A program made the translations under genes and the position numbers. A stretch of 64,000 nt of DNA, from NCBI RefSeq assembly GCF_036013645.1, contig NZ_CP107869.1:7626001-7690000 (forward strand), written 5' to 3'. The DNA is from Streptomyces sp. NBC_00490 (GTDB lineage: Bacteria > Actinomycetota > Actinomycetes > Streptomycetales > Streptomycetaceae). How positions within the stretch are numbered: the stretch's first letter is position 1; every line of letters starts with the position of its first letter. This document shows positions 17,201-25,490 of this stretch, one piece after another. Below the pieces are notes generated by a model, which was not told the origin of the DNA, ran no database searches, and worked only from the letters and a program-made list of their open reading frames with translations.

Positions 17201-18174
17201 ACCATGAGCATGCGGGGCGCCAGGCGCAAGGCGTCCGCGCTCCTGCCGGACAGTCCGCGGCGCACCTCGGCCGCGTATGCGGCGCGCCGGCGCAGGTCGG
17301 GCGCGCACAGTCGGGTGAGCTCGGCCAGGTCGGGGGCGATACGGCGGGCGGCGACCGGGCCGTCGTACGTCTGGGAATCGAGGACGTGCGGCAGCCACTT
17401 GGCCCAGGCCCATGCCGGCTCGTCGCTGGTGGCGACGGCTACGGCGACGTCGTCCGGCGCGTGCGTCACCGCCGTCTGCACCAGAAGGGCCCGCGCGATC
17501 CGGAGGACTCCATCCCGGTCGCCGACGATGCTGATGTTCCCGGCGCGGTCCAGGGGCACGCTGAGCGGGATGTCGGTGGTGGTGCCGAAGCGGGCCTGCA
17601 GGGCGCGGGCCTCGTTCAGCATGAAGGGGTCCGGTGGGGTGAGGACCCCGCCAGTGCTGTTGTGCGCGATGGCCGGCTGCGGGGCCGGGACGTCACCGGT
17701 GCCGGCCCGCACCGAGAGGAAGTCGGCGTCCGGGCGGCGGCGCTCCCACAACCGGGCCGGATCCCGGACGAGGTCGTACAGGGCCTCGGGCGGCGGATTC
17801 AACTCGCGTGCCGCCCGCCGCCGTTCCCGCTCAGCCGCACCGAGTTCCTCGCGCAGCTCCTCCAGGTACTCCAGATACCGCTCCCGCTGCACCCGCCGGG
17901 TGCGCTGCGCCTTGCCGCGCTGCGACAGGAACAGCGCCACCGCCCCGAGCAGGGCGACGACCAGCACGAGCGCGCCGATCGCGGCGAACTGGCTGTTGCG
18001 GATGACTGTCATGAGCACGACCGAGCTGACCACACCGGCCATGGGCAGCAGCGCGGTGGCCGCGTTGCCGACCTTGCCCTCGGGGAGGTTCGGCGGCGCC
18101 TCGATGGTCCGGGGCTCGGTCGCCGGGATGGGACGAGTGGAGCGGGCGGGTCGGTGGACGACGCGCTGCGTCAT
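14200..18174 (-). CDS. eccC: Type VII secretion FtsK/SpoIIIE-type ATPase EccC
   Basis: The 1324-aa motor of an ESX system, with the two-part EccCa/EccCb held in one chain. Two adjacent membrane segments lie near residues 38-88 (ATALLPMAGVVSSVVLMTVI, FAAIGALVLVVALLGAVALF). Three ATPase modules follow with P-loops GATGSGKSE (~488), GGPQSGKTT (~836) and GDNESGKTN (~1120). The first module has LVLVDYKGGATF and FVVIDEFGEL, so it is catalytically competent. The second (VVLLVDGFG) and third (VILVDDYD) have degenerate Walker B regions, as in known EccC regulatory modules. ATG 18174 overlaps the previous stop. Confidence 0.95.
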   Translation of the reverse strand: MTQRVVHRPARSTRPIPATEPRTIEAPPNLPEGKVGNAATALLPMAGVVSSVVLMTVIRNSQFAAIGALVLVVALLGAVALFLSQRGKAQRTRRVQRERYLEYLEELREELGAAERERRRAARELNPPPEALYDLVRDPARLWERRRPDADFLSVRAGTGDVPAPQPAIAHNSTGGVLTPPDPFMLNEARALQARFGTTTDIPLSVPLDRAGNISIVGDRDGVLRIARALLVQTAVTHAPDDVAVAVATSDEPAWAWAKWLPHVLDSQTYDGPVAARRIAPDLAELTRLCAPDLRRRAAYAAEVRRGLSGRSADALRLAPRMLMVSDSYGRPAAELPRPDSAIGLPDMGVTVLHLLQQQIHEPDQVSVRISVDGDRIVVDDLRGNVAHGTVDAVSTAGAEGIARMLAPLRLSAESAAEGMPVSGPVDFPALVDIDDPAALDLHRLWAPRGERDFLRVPIGLTDRHEPVLLDLKESSQLGMGPHGLCVGATGSGKSELLRTLVLALAATHSPEDLALVLVDYKGGATFAPFAELPHVAGVITNLENQAGLVERVHTSLTGEVKRRQQVLKDAGNIADIGHYATLRATTRPDLEPLPHLFVVIDEFGELITAKPDFIDLFLSIGRIGRSIGVHLLLSSQRIESGRLKGLDTYLSYRLGLRTFSADESRTVLDTTDAFHLPPLPGFGYLKVDTSTYERFKAGYVSGAHRGPAPRGEERDAEPLARPYPAYNTPQHTEVIAEAPTATQRETGPTVLSVMVGQLATAAPPVRRIWLPPLPDSTSLDMAAGPVQAGPDGLRLTTVGGPMHVPLGILDDPARQWQQPWLLDLTTAGGHAAIIGGPQSGKTTLLRTLTLSLALTHTPYDVAVYGLDLSGGGLSALAGLPHVGGIAGRADRDRAARTVAEVRAMLAQREELFRERGIDSVEQLRRLRGQGRLPELGATDVVLLVDGFGALRDEFADLDDPVADLLKRGGGYGIHVVAGMLRWNDVRIATQSMFGSRVELRLNDPADSSIDRKLSETLAPDTPGRVLTDDKLFAQVALPRIDHRPVAGDLADALEEATRTVRATWHGELAPPVRVLPTRLTSDRLPSPAAEPAKVPLGVDQDTLAPVLLDLFDTDQHLLILGDNESGKTNLLKLIATQLVQRHSDKELVFGVFDPRRGLRGVVPEPYRGGYAHNPKLANALATGIAAELDKRLPKAADPDAPETGPAFQGPRIVILVDDYDILTTAGQQPLTPFLPYLSSARDIGLHFVLARRTAGASRALYEPVLTTLRETGTAALVMTGDRTEGQLFPGLYASQQPPGRGTLVRRGRPHLLIQTALNDQGTP

Positions 18175-19262
18175 CGCACCCTCACCGCCCGCTGCATCAC
18201 CTCGGCGGCCAGGTGGACGGCCGCGTCACGGGTGTTCCGGCCCAGCATGGCGGTGTGGATGGGGCCTCCTTGGGCGAGATGACGGTCGTAGGGGAGCAGA
18301 ACGACGGGTATGCCGGGCTCGCGCAGGTGAGCGAGGGCGGCCTTCTCGTCGATGGTGGCGTCAGGGGTGTTGGCGCTGAGCGCGACCACCGTGGTGGCCA
18401 GGGCGGAGTGCGGCAGCTGCGCCAGCCAGTCGAGGACCTGGCGGGTGCCGTGGATGCCCTCGGCGGTCATCGGGGCGACGACCACCCGGGCATGTGCGGT
18501 GTCCATCGCGGTACGGGCCACCTCGCCGGGCAGCGTCTCGCAGTCCACCACCGTGACCGCGAAGTAGCGGCGCAGGGCCAGCGTCACCGTCCGGTAGGTG
18601 GCCACGTCCAGCGGGGCGCCGACCCGCCCCTGCCCGGCGGGCAGCAGCCAGCCGCCGTCGGCCACCGGCACCAGGTAGCCGGTGACGTCGGTGAGTTGCA
18701 TGGATGGGGTCAGGATCCGGCCGAGGTCGGCACAGGACCAGCGCACCGTGTCGGCGCCCATGCGCACCGGGAGGGTGCCCAGGGCCCCGTCGGCCTCCAG
18801 GGTGAGCACCGGGTCGTGCCGGTAGTGGTTGAAGGTACGGCCGAGCAGCGCGGAGACGGTGGACTTGCCGACCCCGCCGCGGATCGAGGTGACGGCGATG
18901 ACCCGGCCGGTGGTGACGGGCTGCTGCAACTCCTGCGCGAAGCGGGTCTGTTGGGCGACCTCCTGCGTGGCGGAGGCGGTGAGCCGGCGAAGGGACGCTC
19001 CGGCGCGGTGCGCGATCGAGTCGCCGTGCTGCGGGCTGCCCAGGGCGACGGCGAGCCGGGGGTCGATGGTGGGGAGGGACTCGGGGACGGGCGCGGGGAC
19101 ACGGGGATCACGGATGGGTCGGGGCGTCGGGGCCTGAGGCGGTTCGGCAGAGGCCTGGGCCGGAGGGACGGGCGCGGCAGGGACAACGGGGGCCGGGGTG
19201 CTGTCGGCCAGATCCCGCAGCACGTCGCGCTGCCAGTCGGCTCCTTCTGTCATGTCGGCCAC
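18171..19262 (-). CDS. ParA/MinD-like ATPase of the ESX locus
   Basis: A 363-aa protein with a Pro/Ala-rich N-terminal half (residues ~20-65) and a C-terminal P-loop ATPase core: VIAVTSIRGGVGKSTVSALLG is a deviant Walker A, followed by TVVDCETLP and VVVAPMTAEG. The layout (disordered proline-rich head plus SIMIBI ATPase) resembles EspI-like proteins in mycobacterial ESX loci, which bind the secretion machine and modulate it. Start: GTG 19262 with AGGG upstream; ATG 19253 is an alternative. Placed between eccD and eccC with 6- and 4-base junctions. Confidence 0.85.
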   Translation of the reverse strand: MADMTEGADWQRDVLRDLADSTPAPVVPAAPVPPAQASAEPPQAPTPRPIRDPRVPAPVPESLPTIDPRLAVALGSPQHGDSIAHRAGASLRRLTASATQEVAQQTRFAQELQQPVTTGRVIAVTSIRGGVGKSTVSALLGRTFNHYRHDPVLTLEADGALGTLPVRMGADTVRWSCADLGRILTPSMQLTDVTGYLVPVADGGWLLPAGQGRVGAPLDVATYRTVTLALRRYFAVTVVDCETLPGEVARTAMDTAHARVVVAPMTAEGIHGTRQVLDWLAQLPHSALATTVVALSANTPDATIDEKAALAHLREPGIPVVLLPYDRHLAQGGPIHTAMLGRNTRDAAVHLAAEVMQRAVRVR

Positions 19263-19268
19263 CCGGCC

Positions 19269-20651
19269 CTACGCGAAGGTGTCGAGCAGCCGCCCGTACA
19301 CCCCGAACACGCCGATCACCAAAGGGAACAGGGCGATCACGGCCACGGACTCCAGCAGGTCACCAGTGCGCCGCAGCCGCACGCGCACATGCTCGGCAGG
19401 TTCCACCGCCAGCACCACCAGCGGTACGACGGCGAGCAGGCCCAGCGCGGCGACGGGACCGGCGGCCGTGGTGTGCTCGGCCCACACCGTGACGAGCCGA
19501 ACCGCAACGGCAGCAGCGGCGACGAGCAGGACGACGACCTCGGCGGCGAGCGGAAACGCCCGTGCCCGCAGCGCGAGCACTACCATCACCACAACGCCCA
19601 GCGACATGGTCCACACCGACATGGCCTGTAGGACGAGGACTCCGGCCGTGCCCGCGGAGACAGCGAGGGCCACGGTCGCCTGCACCAGCCCGCGATGCGT
19701 GGCCGCCAATGCGGTGCCCACCTGATACCGGCTCACCGACACCCCGCCCGTACGCCGGTCATCCAGCCCGGTCAGCCCCGACGCCATCAAGGCGAGCCGC
19801 GGCAGCACACCGAGGGCCACCACCGACACCACGGCGAGCAACGCACCGGCACGGGTCTGCTGGGCAGCGGTCGCGGCACCGTCCTGCAGCCCGAGGGCCG
19901 CCTCCCACAGCACCAGACAGCCGGCGATACTCCCGGCACCGATCAGTGCCCCGCGCCCCGACGGTGTGAACCATCCGGCGAGCAACAACGCGAGCGCCAC
20001 GGCCCCGGCGACGCCTGCCAGGCGCGCAGAACCGTTCCAGCCGTACGCGTCGGCGCAGGTCCAGACGCCAAGGACGGCCAGCACGGCGGCCGTGACGAGC
20101 AGGGTGGCGGCAAGGGCGTGCCGCCGGGCCCGCCCGCACAGGACGCCGACGGCGGCACAGGCGACAGCCACCGCGAGCAGCCCCGCACCGACCGCGGCGA
20201 GGTCGAACTGGGTCCGGGCCAGCGCTCCGGCGGCCAGCGCCCACAGGACGGTGGCGATCCCGGCCACCACGCGCCGCACCGCAGGCCGCCACCGCCAGGC
20301 CCGCACGTCGAGATCGTCGGCCACCTCGTCGGTGACGTCATGGACGACCGGGGCCGAGGGCGCGTCCTCGACCCGCACCAGACGCAGTACGGCCCCGTCG
20401 GCCACACCGGCCGACTCCAGGGTGCCGTCGTGCGCGAGCGCCGACCCGTCGGGGGTGATCAGATGCCGCAACTCGGGCCGGTCCCCGACCCGGTCGTCCA
20501 ACAGCCGCATGATCTCGGGCAGCAGTACTCCGACGGGCTCCCGTGACGGCAGTACGAGGTCCACCCGACGCCGCTCACCGACCAGGGTGACCCGGCTGAG
20601 CGCCGTACGACTGCCGGTCGCGGAACGACTCAAGGACCCCGTGGATATCAC
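19269..20651 (-). CDS. eccD: Type VII secretion integral membrane protein EccD
   Basis: A 460-aa protein with the EccD architecture: an N-terminal ubiquitin-like (YukD-type) domain (residues ~18-95, SRVTLVGERRRVDLVLPSRE...DGAVLRLVRV), a linker, and about eleven hydrophobic membrane segments (AAVGAGLLAVAVACAAVGVLC and onward) ending near LLDTFA. EccD forms the translocation pore scaffold in ESX systems. It starts at GTG 20651, 13 bases after the small one-TM gene. Confidence 0.93.
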   Translation of the reverse strand: MISTGSLSRSATGSRTALSRVTLVGERRRVDLVLPSREPVGVLLPEIMRLLDDRVGDRPELRHLITPDGSALAHDGTLESAGVADGAVLRLVRVEDAPSAPVVHDVTDEVADDLDVRAWRWRPAVRRVVAGIATVLWALAAGALARTQFDLAAVGAGLLAVAVACAAVGVLCGRARRHALAATLLVTAAVLAVLGVWTCADAYGWNGSARLAGVAGAVALALLLAGWFTPSGRGALIGAGSIAGCLVLWEAALGLQDGAATAAQQTRAGALLAVVSVVALGVLPRLALMASGLTGLDDRRTGGVSVSRYQVGTALAATHRGLVQATVALAVSAGTAGVLVLQAMSVWTMSLGVVVMVVLALRARAFPLAAEVVVLLVAAAAVAVRLVTVWAEHTTAAGPVAALGLLAVVPLVVLAVEPAEHVRVRLRRTGDLLESVAVIALFPLVIGVFGVYGRLLDTFA

Positions 20652-20664
20652 GCGTTCGAACCTA

Positions 20665-20958
20665 TCACCGAGAAGAAACAGCAGATGGGGAGGGAGTTGT
20701 GGGGGAGGGCTGCGCTGAGGGCGTCGTCACGGAGGGCCCGTACGGACTCTTCCCGATGACCCGGTGCGACACGAACGACCACCCCACACACCCGGCACAC
20801 AGCACCGCCGCGATCACCACCCCGGCGAACACCTTCCCCACCCGCTCGTCCAGCGACCGGCGTTGGCGCTGGGCGCCGAAGAGCAGGGCGTCGCGGAGGC
20901 GCCGACGGCGTACGGACACCGACTCCAGGAGTTGACTGTCGTAATCCTGCGCTGTCAC
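20665..20958 (-). CDS. Single-pass membrane protein of the ESX locus (97 aa)
   Basis: A 97-aa protein with a basic cytoplasmic head (SVRRRRLRDALLFGAQRQRRS), one membrane segment (VGKVFAGVVIAAVLCAGCVGW) and a short Ser/Pro/Thr-rich tail outside. The head and TM recall the start of EccB, but the large extracytoplasmic EccB domain is missing. It could be a truncated or minimal EccB substitute; this is inference from topology only. Start GTG 20958. Confidence 0.65.
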   Translation of the reverse strand: MTAQDYDSQLLESVSVRRRRLRDALLFGAQRQRRSLDERVGKVFAGVVIAAVLCAGCVGWSFVSHRVIGKSPYGPSVTTPSAQPSPTTPSPSAVSSR

Positions 20959-21017
20959 GGTTGCCTGCCGTCCGCCCTTCGTTTCTCGGCTGTCAAGACC
21001 CGTGCTTTCTGGGCCGA

Positions 21018-21878
21018 CTATGTGTTGTGTCCCGTGACCTCTTCAATGAATGCGACCGCTTCCGCTTCACTGATCTCCGCGTGGTCGACTTCGTTGTGCC
21101 CCAACTCGTAGAGCCGCAGGTACTCGGTCGGCTCCCAACGCAGGTTCCTGGTGAACGCCTCGTCATGGGCTGTGCCGTTCACCATGCGACGCCTGACGAT
21201 GCCTTGAGGGTTGCTGCGCGAGTAGCCCTCACTGAACTTGGCGTAGTAAGTAATGTCACCGGATCGCGGATTGAGAACACGCACCTCCGCGCCGCGGCTG
21301 TTCAGCCACCGTTCCAGTTCCAGCCCGCCGATCTCTCGCCGCACGCCGGCCTGGTCGATGACTGCAGGGCCGAAGAGGGTACCGGAGAGCCCTTCTACGA
21401 CCGTGTGCTCGTCAAGAACCGCCTTCAAAGACGTCTCTCGCACCGACGCGTCGGTGAGATCGGCCCCCTCCAGCCTGACGTCGATCAGGGAAGCGCCGTC
21501 GAGCTTCGCCCCCCGGAAGCGAGCCGACCGGGCGTCGACCGCCCAGAGGCTGGAACTTCCCAGGTCTGCAGCGTCCAGAATGGCGCCGCGCAAGGACGCC
21601 TCGTCGAGTTCAGCCTTGACCAGTGATGCGTGGGAAAGGTCGGCCTCGTCGAGCACGGCGCCTTCCAGATGGGCCCGATAGAGGTCGGTGCCGATGAGTT
21701 TGGCGCTGCGAAGGACTGTCTGTGTCAGGAGTGCCATGGCGAGGTCCGCACCTGACAGGTCGGCCAGGGACAGGTCGAGTGCCGAGACGTCCAGCAGCGA
21801 GTCCGCTTGCTCGACCCACTCATGTAGAGCGGCAGCGGCCTCATCATTAGGCGGCATCATCCGGACGATTCGGTTCAC
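21018..21878 (-). CDS. Pentapeptide-repeat protein, candidate immunity protein
   Basis: About 286 aa. Residues ~30-165 are tandem A(D/N)LXX-type pentapeptides (for example LSLADLSGADLAMALLTQT, LYRAHLEGAVLDEADLSHAS, LDGASLIDVRLEGADLTDAS), which fold into a right-handed quadrilateral beta-helix; the rest is a unique globular part. The gene follows the toxin gene without a gap, the standard position for an immunity gene, and pentapeptide proteins are known immunity and DNA-mimic factors. The start is uncertain: GTG 21878 lies one base after the toxin stop; GTG 21905 and ATG 21860 are in frame. None has a clear ribosome site, which suggests translational coupling. Confidence 0.75.
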   Translation of the reverse strand: MNRIVRMMPPNDEAAAALHEWVEQADSLLDVSALDLSLADLSGADLAMALLTQTVLRSAKLIGTDLYRAHLEGAVLDEADLSHASLVKAELDEASLRGAILDAADLGSSSLWAVDARSARFRGAKLDGASLIDVRLEGADLTDASVRETSLKAVLDEHTVVEGLSGTLFGPAVIDQAGVRREIGGLELERWLNSRGAEVRVLNPRSGDITYYAKFSEGYSRSNPQGIVRRRMVNGTAHDEAFTRNLRWEPTEYLRLYELGHNEVDHAEISEAEAVAFIEEVTGHNT

Positions 21879-21879
21879 G

Positions 21880-24666
21880 TCACGGATACCAGACAACTCG
21901 ATCACTCCACCCGTGCTGCTCGACGATCGACCTGACGTCGTCGATCGCCGCTTGGTCGGCATTGCGCATGTCGAGGATAACCATGCGCCCCTTGGTGACG
22001 ATTTGATCCTCCAGCTTGCGCACCCATCCCTGGTTGTTCGCCGGGTTGTAAGCCCCCTTGAACGGCAGCGACTTGTCGCGGACGTTGTTCAGGGGAGGCC
22101 AGTCCGAGTGCACTCCCTTGATGTCGTAGAACTCTCCAGTGCTCGGCGAATAAAGATCGCCCTGGTTGGCGCCGGGGGGTCGTTGGATGTCGGTGGGGAC
22201 TTTCCCGTTTTCGCGGAGATCCAGCGCGACGCGGGCTTCGTCCATTTCCGACGGCTTCACCTTGCCCTTGTGATCAGGGTCTTGCTTCAGCTGGTCGAAG
22301 TCGTCGCTGTACCGCTCTGCAAGAGCATTCAGATGTGTGTCGTGAGCTGTGCGCTGCTCCGGGGTGAGCTCCGGCGGCGGTCCGTTCCCATGCACAGACT
22401 CGTCACTGTGCCGTCCCAGGCCAACGTCGGGGCCATCAGCGGGCCCTGCGCCGTGCAGATCATGGTGGAGTCGAATCGAGTCGGCTCCGTGGGGAACTGG
22501 AACCCTGTCGAACAGGTCGTTCTGTGCAGCCTGAATGGCGTCGAAATCCTCCCGGGAGATGCCGGGAAGGCGGCCCTTCTCGTAGAGGACATGGGTGTCC
22601 ATCTTGGCGGCGAAGCTTTCGGGAGTGTGGAACTGCACCTCGAATATCTGACCAGTCGAAGGGTCCCGCCAAGTGGAATTGATGCCCTTGTATCCAGAGC
22701 CCTCCCAGGTGTTCTTGAACGTGACATTCTCGAACCCCCGGGCACGCAGTTCGTCGACGGCCTGCTGCACGCCGTGTGAGTAGTCCCTGGTGGGAACCTC
22801 GACCGTGTATCGAAGCGAATCCCTGATGTTGGCCAGAGCGCGGTCCGGTGTCAGCCGGGCGTCCTCGAGCAGGGCCGTAGCAACCTTACGCTTGAGGGAA
22901 TCCTCACCCTTCGTGCGGTACTCAAGCCCGTTGAGCTTCCCGTGCTCGACGTGGCCAGCAGCCGCTTGCATCGCTGCTGTGATACGCGGCTCGGTCGCCA
23001 GGGCGCGGTCTATGAACCGGCCCGTGGCGGCGTTCTCTTCCGGAGTGAGCCTCAGACCCTGCGGCCCCTCCCAGGAGCCGTCCGGGAGGTTGCCGCGAGG
23101 CTCCATGGGGCCCTCGGGCAGGTGCGAACCTCCGCCGACCGACGAGCCGCCCGCGTCACTGCCACCACCGCCTGCCCCGGAAGTGTGGGAGCGCGCGGTT
23201 CCCGTCCCGTCAGGGATATCCCGGCTGTGCCCCGATGGGGTCTCGCCAGCCGCCGACGTCCCGTCGCCTGAATGCGGCGATGCGCCATCGCCGACGTGAG
23301 CCGTGGCTTCAGACGTACGGGCCCCTGCACCGACACCTGCGAGTTCTCTCTCTGATGGTGTCTGGCGCTGAGGGGCGCGTACGTCGGCAGGCAGCTCCCG
23401 GTGAGGAGTGTCACCGACGGCGTTGCCATTGCGGTCGAGGGGGATGAACTCGCCGTTCTCGATACGGACCTTGGAGCCGTCGGAGAGTTCCAAAACGCTG
23501 TGCGGCGCGGTCAGGTCGGGGATGTCGTTGACCCCGCGCAGGTTCGCCGTGATCTCGGCGATTTTCGGTACGGCGTGTCCCGTCACCTTGACCGCGGCGC
23601 CGATCGGGTCGATGGCGTCGCCGACCTTCGCGACCGTGCTTGCGACCTTGGCGCCGGTGCCCACTCTGCCCGCTGAGGCGATCTTGAGAGGGCCGGCGCC
23701 CAGGGTGAGGCCGTTGAAGAGGACGGTGGCGGCGGCGCGGGCCGGGTTCTCCTTCCACATGTCCCAGGCGACGAAGGACTTGCCGAACTCCTTGGCGTAC
23801 GCCTTGCTGTCCTGGGCGAAGTCGGTCGCGAAGACCCCGGTGGGTTCCTGGCCGCCGGCTTCCATGAGGTAGGTCTCGGAGCCGACGACCACGCGGAGCA
23901 GGCCTTCCCAGGACTGCCCGGCTTCTTCCGAGCCGTGGAGGCCGGTCAGGGTCGCGAGGCCGTCGATGGTGCCCCAGACGTTGTCGACGATGAACCCGTC
24001 CCAGAAGAAGCTCTTGGCGTAGTAGCCGAGATCGTCCGTATCCCACCAGTCGTGGGACTGGGTCTCCGGCGTGCCCCAGGGCAGTTCCTGGGCGTGGTCC
24101 AGCACCTCGGCGCTGTAGCCGTAGAGTTCCGCGCCGCGCGGGATGAACTGCTTGGCGCCGGTGTTCATGACGTACTGGGTGCCGCCGACCAAGGCTGTGA
24201 TCTTGTTGTTGCAGGCGATCTCCGCGGCCGTGAACGCGGCCTGCGCGACGGCCACGTCATGCATGAGGGCCTGGTGCTCGGAGACCTTGTCCGCGTCGTC
24301 GGTCCAGTTCTCGTCGAACGCGCCGCTGTCGGTCTTCAGCCCCGCCACGAAGGCGGTCGCCTGGCCCTTCAGGTGCTCCAATCGCCGTGCGATCGGGGCG
24401 ACTTCGGCCGCGTAGGTGCGCAGCGCGTCGGCCACCGTGGCGACCTTCTCGCCGAAACCGTCGGCGGCGTCGCGGGCCGGCGCGGTGGAGGCGAACAGAT
24501 CCTCCGCCTCCGGGGCCTGGTAGAAGGCCGACAGTCCCTGGAACTGCCGATGAGCTTCGCCGCCGGCCTGGCGGATGCCGTCCGCTTCGAGCCCGAGAGC
24601 GTCGATGTGGTGCTCCAGCAGGCCGAGGTCGCCGGTGAACAGAGGGATGGACTCCGGCTGGATCAC
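21880..24666 (-). CDS. ESX-linked polymorphic toxin with RelA/SpoT-like and PD-(D/E)XK-like domains
   Basis: A 928-aa modular protein. Residues 1-190 are helical and resemble LXG/WXG-type export modules; ~200-390 carry aromatic and hydrophobic pre-toxin sequence; ~400-545 are a Gly/Ser/Pro linker. Residues ~548-710 match the RelA/SpoT-like nucleotide pyrophosphokinase fold: RDSLRYTV (Asp616), KNTWEGSGYKGIN (Lys651, Tyr659) and FEVQFHTPESF (Glu676). The closest relatives I know are secreted ATP nucleotide 3'-pyrophosphokinases of Streptomyces. Residues ~786-928 look like a PD-(D/E)XK nuclease: Glu810, Asp837 and Asp848-x-Lys850 in GEFYDIKGV. The GTG start overlaps the DUF6507-like stop. No signal peptide, consistent with T7SS export. 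Confidence 0.85.
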   Translation of the reverse strand: MIQPESIPLFTGDLGLLEHHIDALGLEADGIRQAGGEAHRQFQGLSAFYQAPEAEDLFASTAPARDAADGFGEKVATVADALRTYAAEVAPIARRLEHLKGQATAFVAGLKTDSGAFDENWTDDADKVSEHQALMHDVAVAQAAFTAAEIACNNKITALVGGTQYVMNTGAKQFIPRGAELYGYSAEVLDHAQELPWGTPETQSHDWWDTDDLGYYAKSFFWDGFIVDNVWGTIDGLATLTGLHGSEEAGQSWEGLLRVVVGSETYLMEAGGQEPTGVFATDFAQDSKAYAKEFGKSFVAWDMWKENPARAAATVLFNGLTLGAGPLKIASAGRVGTGAKVASTVAKVGDAIDPIGAAVKVTGHAVPKIAEITANLRGVNDIPDLTAPHSVLELSDGSKVRIENGEFIPLDRNGNAVGDTPHRELPADVRAPQRQTPSERELAGVGAGARTSEATAHVGDGASPHSGDGTSAAGETPSGHSRDIPDGTGTARSHTSGAGGGGSDAGGSSVGGGSHLPEGPMEPRGNLPDGSWEGPQGLRLTPEENAATGRFIDRALATEPRITAAMQAAAGHVEHGKLNGLEYRTKGEDSLKRKVATALLEDARLTPDRALANIRDSLRYTVEVPTRDYSHGVQQAVDELRARGFENVTFKNTWEGSGYKGINSTWRDPSTGQIFEVQFHTPESFAAKMDTHVLYEKGRLPGISREDFDAIQAAQNDLFDRVPVPHGADSIRLHHDLHGAGPADGPDVGLGRHSDESVHGNGPPPELTPEQRTAHDTHLNALAERYSDDFDQLKQDPDHKGKVKPSEMDEARVALDLRENGKVPTDIQRPPGANQGDLYSPSTGEFYDIKGVHSDWPPLNNVRDKSLPFKGAYNPANNQGWVRKLEDQIVTKGRMVILDMRNADQAAIDDVRSIVEQHGWSDRVVWYP

Positions 24667-25055
24667 AGGCGTCCCGCCTTCCAGCCGTCCGGCATGTCGG
24701 GCATCACCAGTCCGGCGGCCCGCTGTTGCATCTCGGCCGCCATCTCCAGGTCGCCGTCCCGGTAGGCGACGGTGGCGTCCACCGCGCCGTTCACCGACTT
24801 GCCGACGCGCGTGCCGATGAACCTCAGCTCGTCCGCCGTGCCCTCGATGAACTCCGCGAGTGCCGCGGCCACCAGCCCGGTCTGCCCCTTGTGCCCCCCG
24901 CTCGCCCCTCCCGGAGCGATCGTCCCGGCCGCGGTGGCCGCGCCTTCCACGTCACCTGCGTACGCCTGGACGATGTCGTCCAGGACCTTCATGACGTCCC
25001 CCACTCGCGAGACCACCACTCCGACCCCGGACGGAGAAATGTCCCACCCCGGCAT
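24663..25055 (-). CDS. DUF6507-like WXG100-type small ESX protein
   Basis: A 130-aa helical protein beginning MPGWDISPSGVGVVVSRVGD. It fits the actinomycete DUF6507 type that accompanies T7SS toxins: two amphipathic helical regions around a central turn, with no enzyme motif. It probably pairs with the toxin's N-terminal helices as an export partner. ATG 25055 has a GGGGG ribosome site, and the stop overlaps the toxin start by 4 bases, which implies stoichiometric co-translation. Confidence 0.78.
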   Translation of the reverse strand: MPGWDISPSGVGVVVSRVGDVMKVLDDIVQAYAGDVEGAATAAGTIAPGGASGGHKGQTGLVAAALAEFIEGTADELRFIGTRVGKSVNGAVDATVAYRDGDLEMAAEMQQRAAGLVMPDMPDGWKAGRL

Positions 25056-25106
25056 GCGTCAGCCCCCGTTTCCCTCTCCCCGTTCGCTGCTGCTGTGTGT
25101 TCGCGG

Positions 25107-25418
25107 TCAGCCGATGTTGTCGACAGCGGCCCGGGCTCTGGCCAGGGTCGACTGCGCGGTGCCGTCGTTCTGCTCCATCGTGGTGCGGACCAGCCGGATG
25201 ATCTCGCGGACCTCGTCGGCGGCGCGGTGCCAACGCAGTTCCTTGCCGTGGTACTCCTCGGCGACGCCGTCGGCGGCGAAGTCGGCCATCGCGGCCTTCA
25301 CCGCGCCGTCACGGTCGGTCAGCACGCTCTCCAACTGGCCGATGATGCCGTGCAGGCTGATCTGCACCTCACTCGAGGCGCCGGTGTCGTACGAGCGGCG
25401 GTCCAGGTTCTGACCCAT
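25107..25418 (-). CDS. ESAT-6-like (WXG100 superfamily) protein
   Basis: A 103-aa all-helical protein reading MGQNLDRRSYDTGASSEVQI, with ADGVAEEYHGKELRWHRAA and ending RARAAVDNIG. It matches actinomycete proteins annotated as pore-forming ESAT-6 family. Size and two-helix pattern fit WXG100 secretion partners, though the central W-x-G is replaced. The ATG at 25418 follows an AGGGGG ribosome site. It lies between two other WXG100-type genes in the same operon. Confidence 0.8.
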   Translation of the reverse strand: MGQNLDRRSYDTGASSEVQISLHGIIGQLESVLTDRDGAVKAAMADFAADGVAEEYHGKELRWHRAADEVREIIRLVRTTMEQNDGTAQSTLARARAAVDNIG

Positions 25419-25490
25419 GGTCGAGTTCCCCCTTGAAAACGGTGACGGTGACGTGGACGTCGGCGGAGCAGCGCGTGCGTGCTGCCGCGG

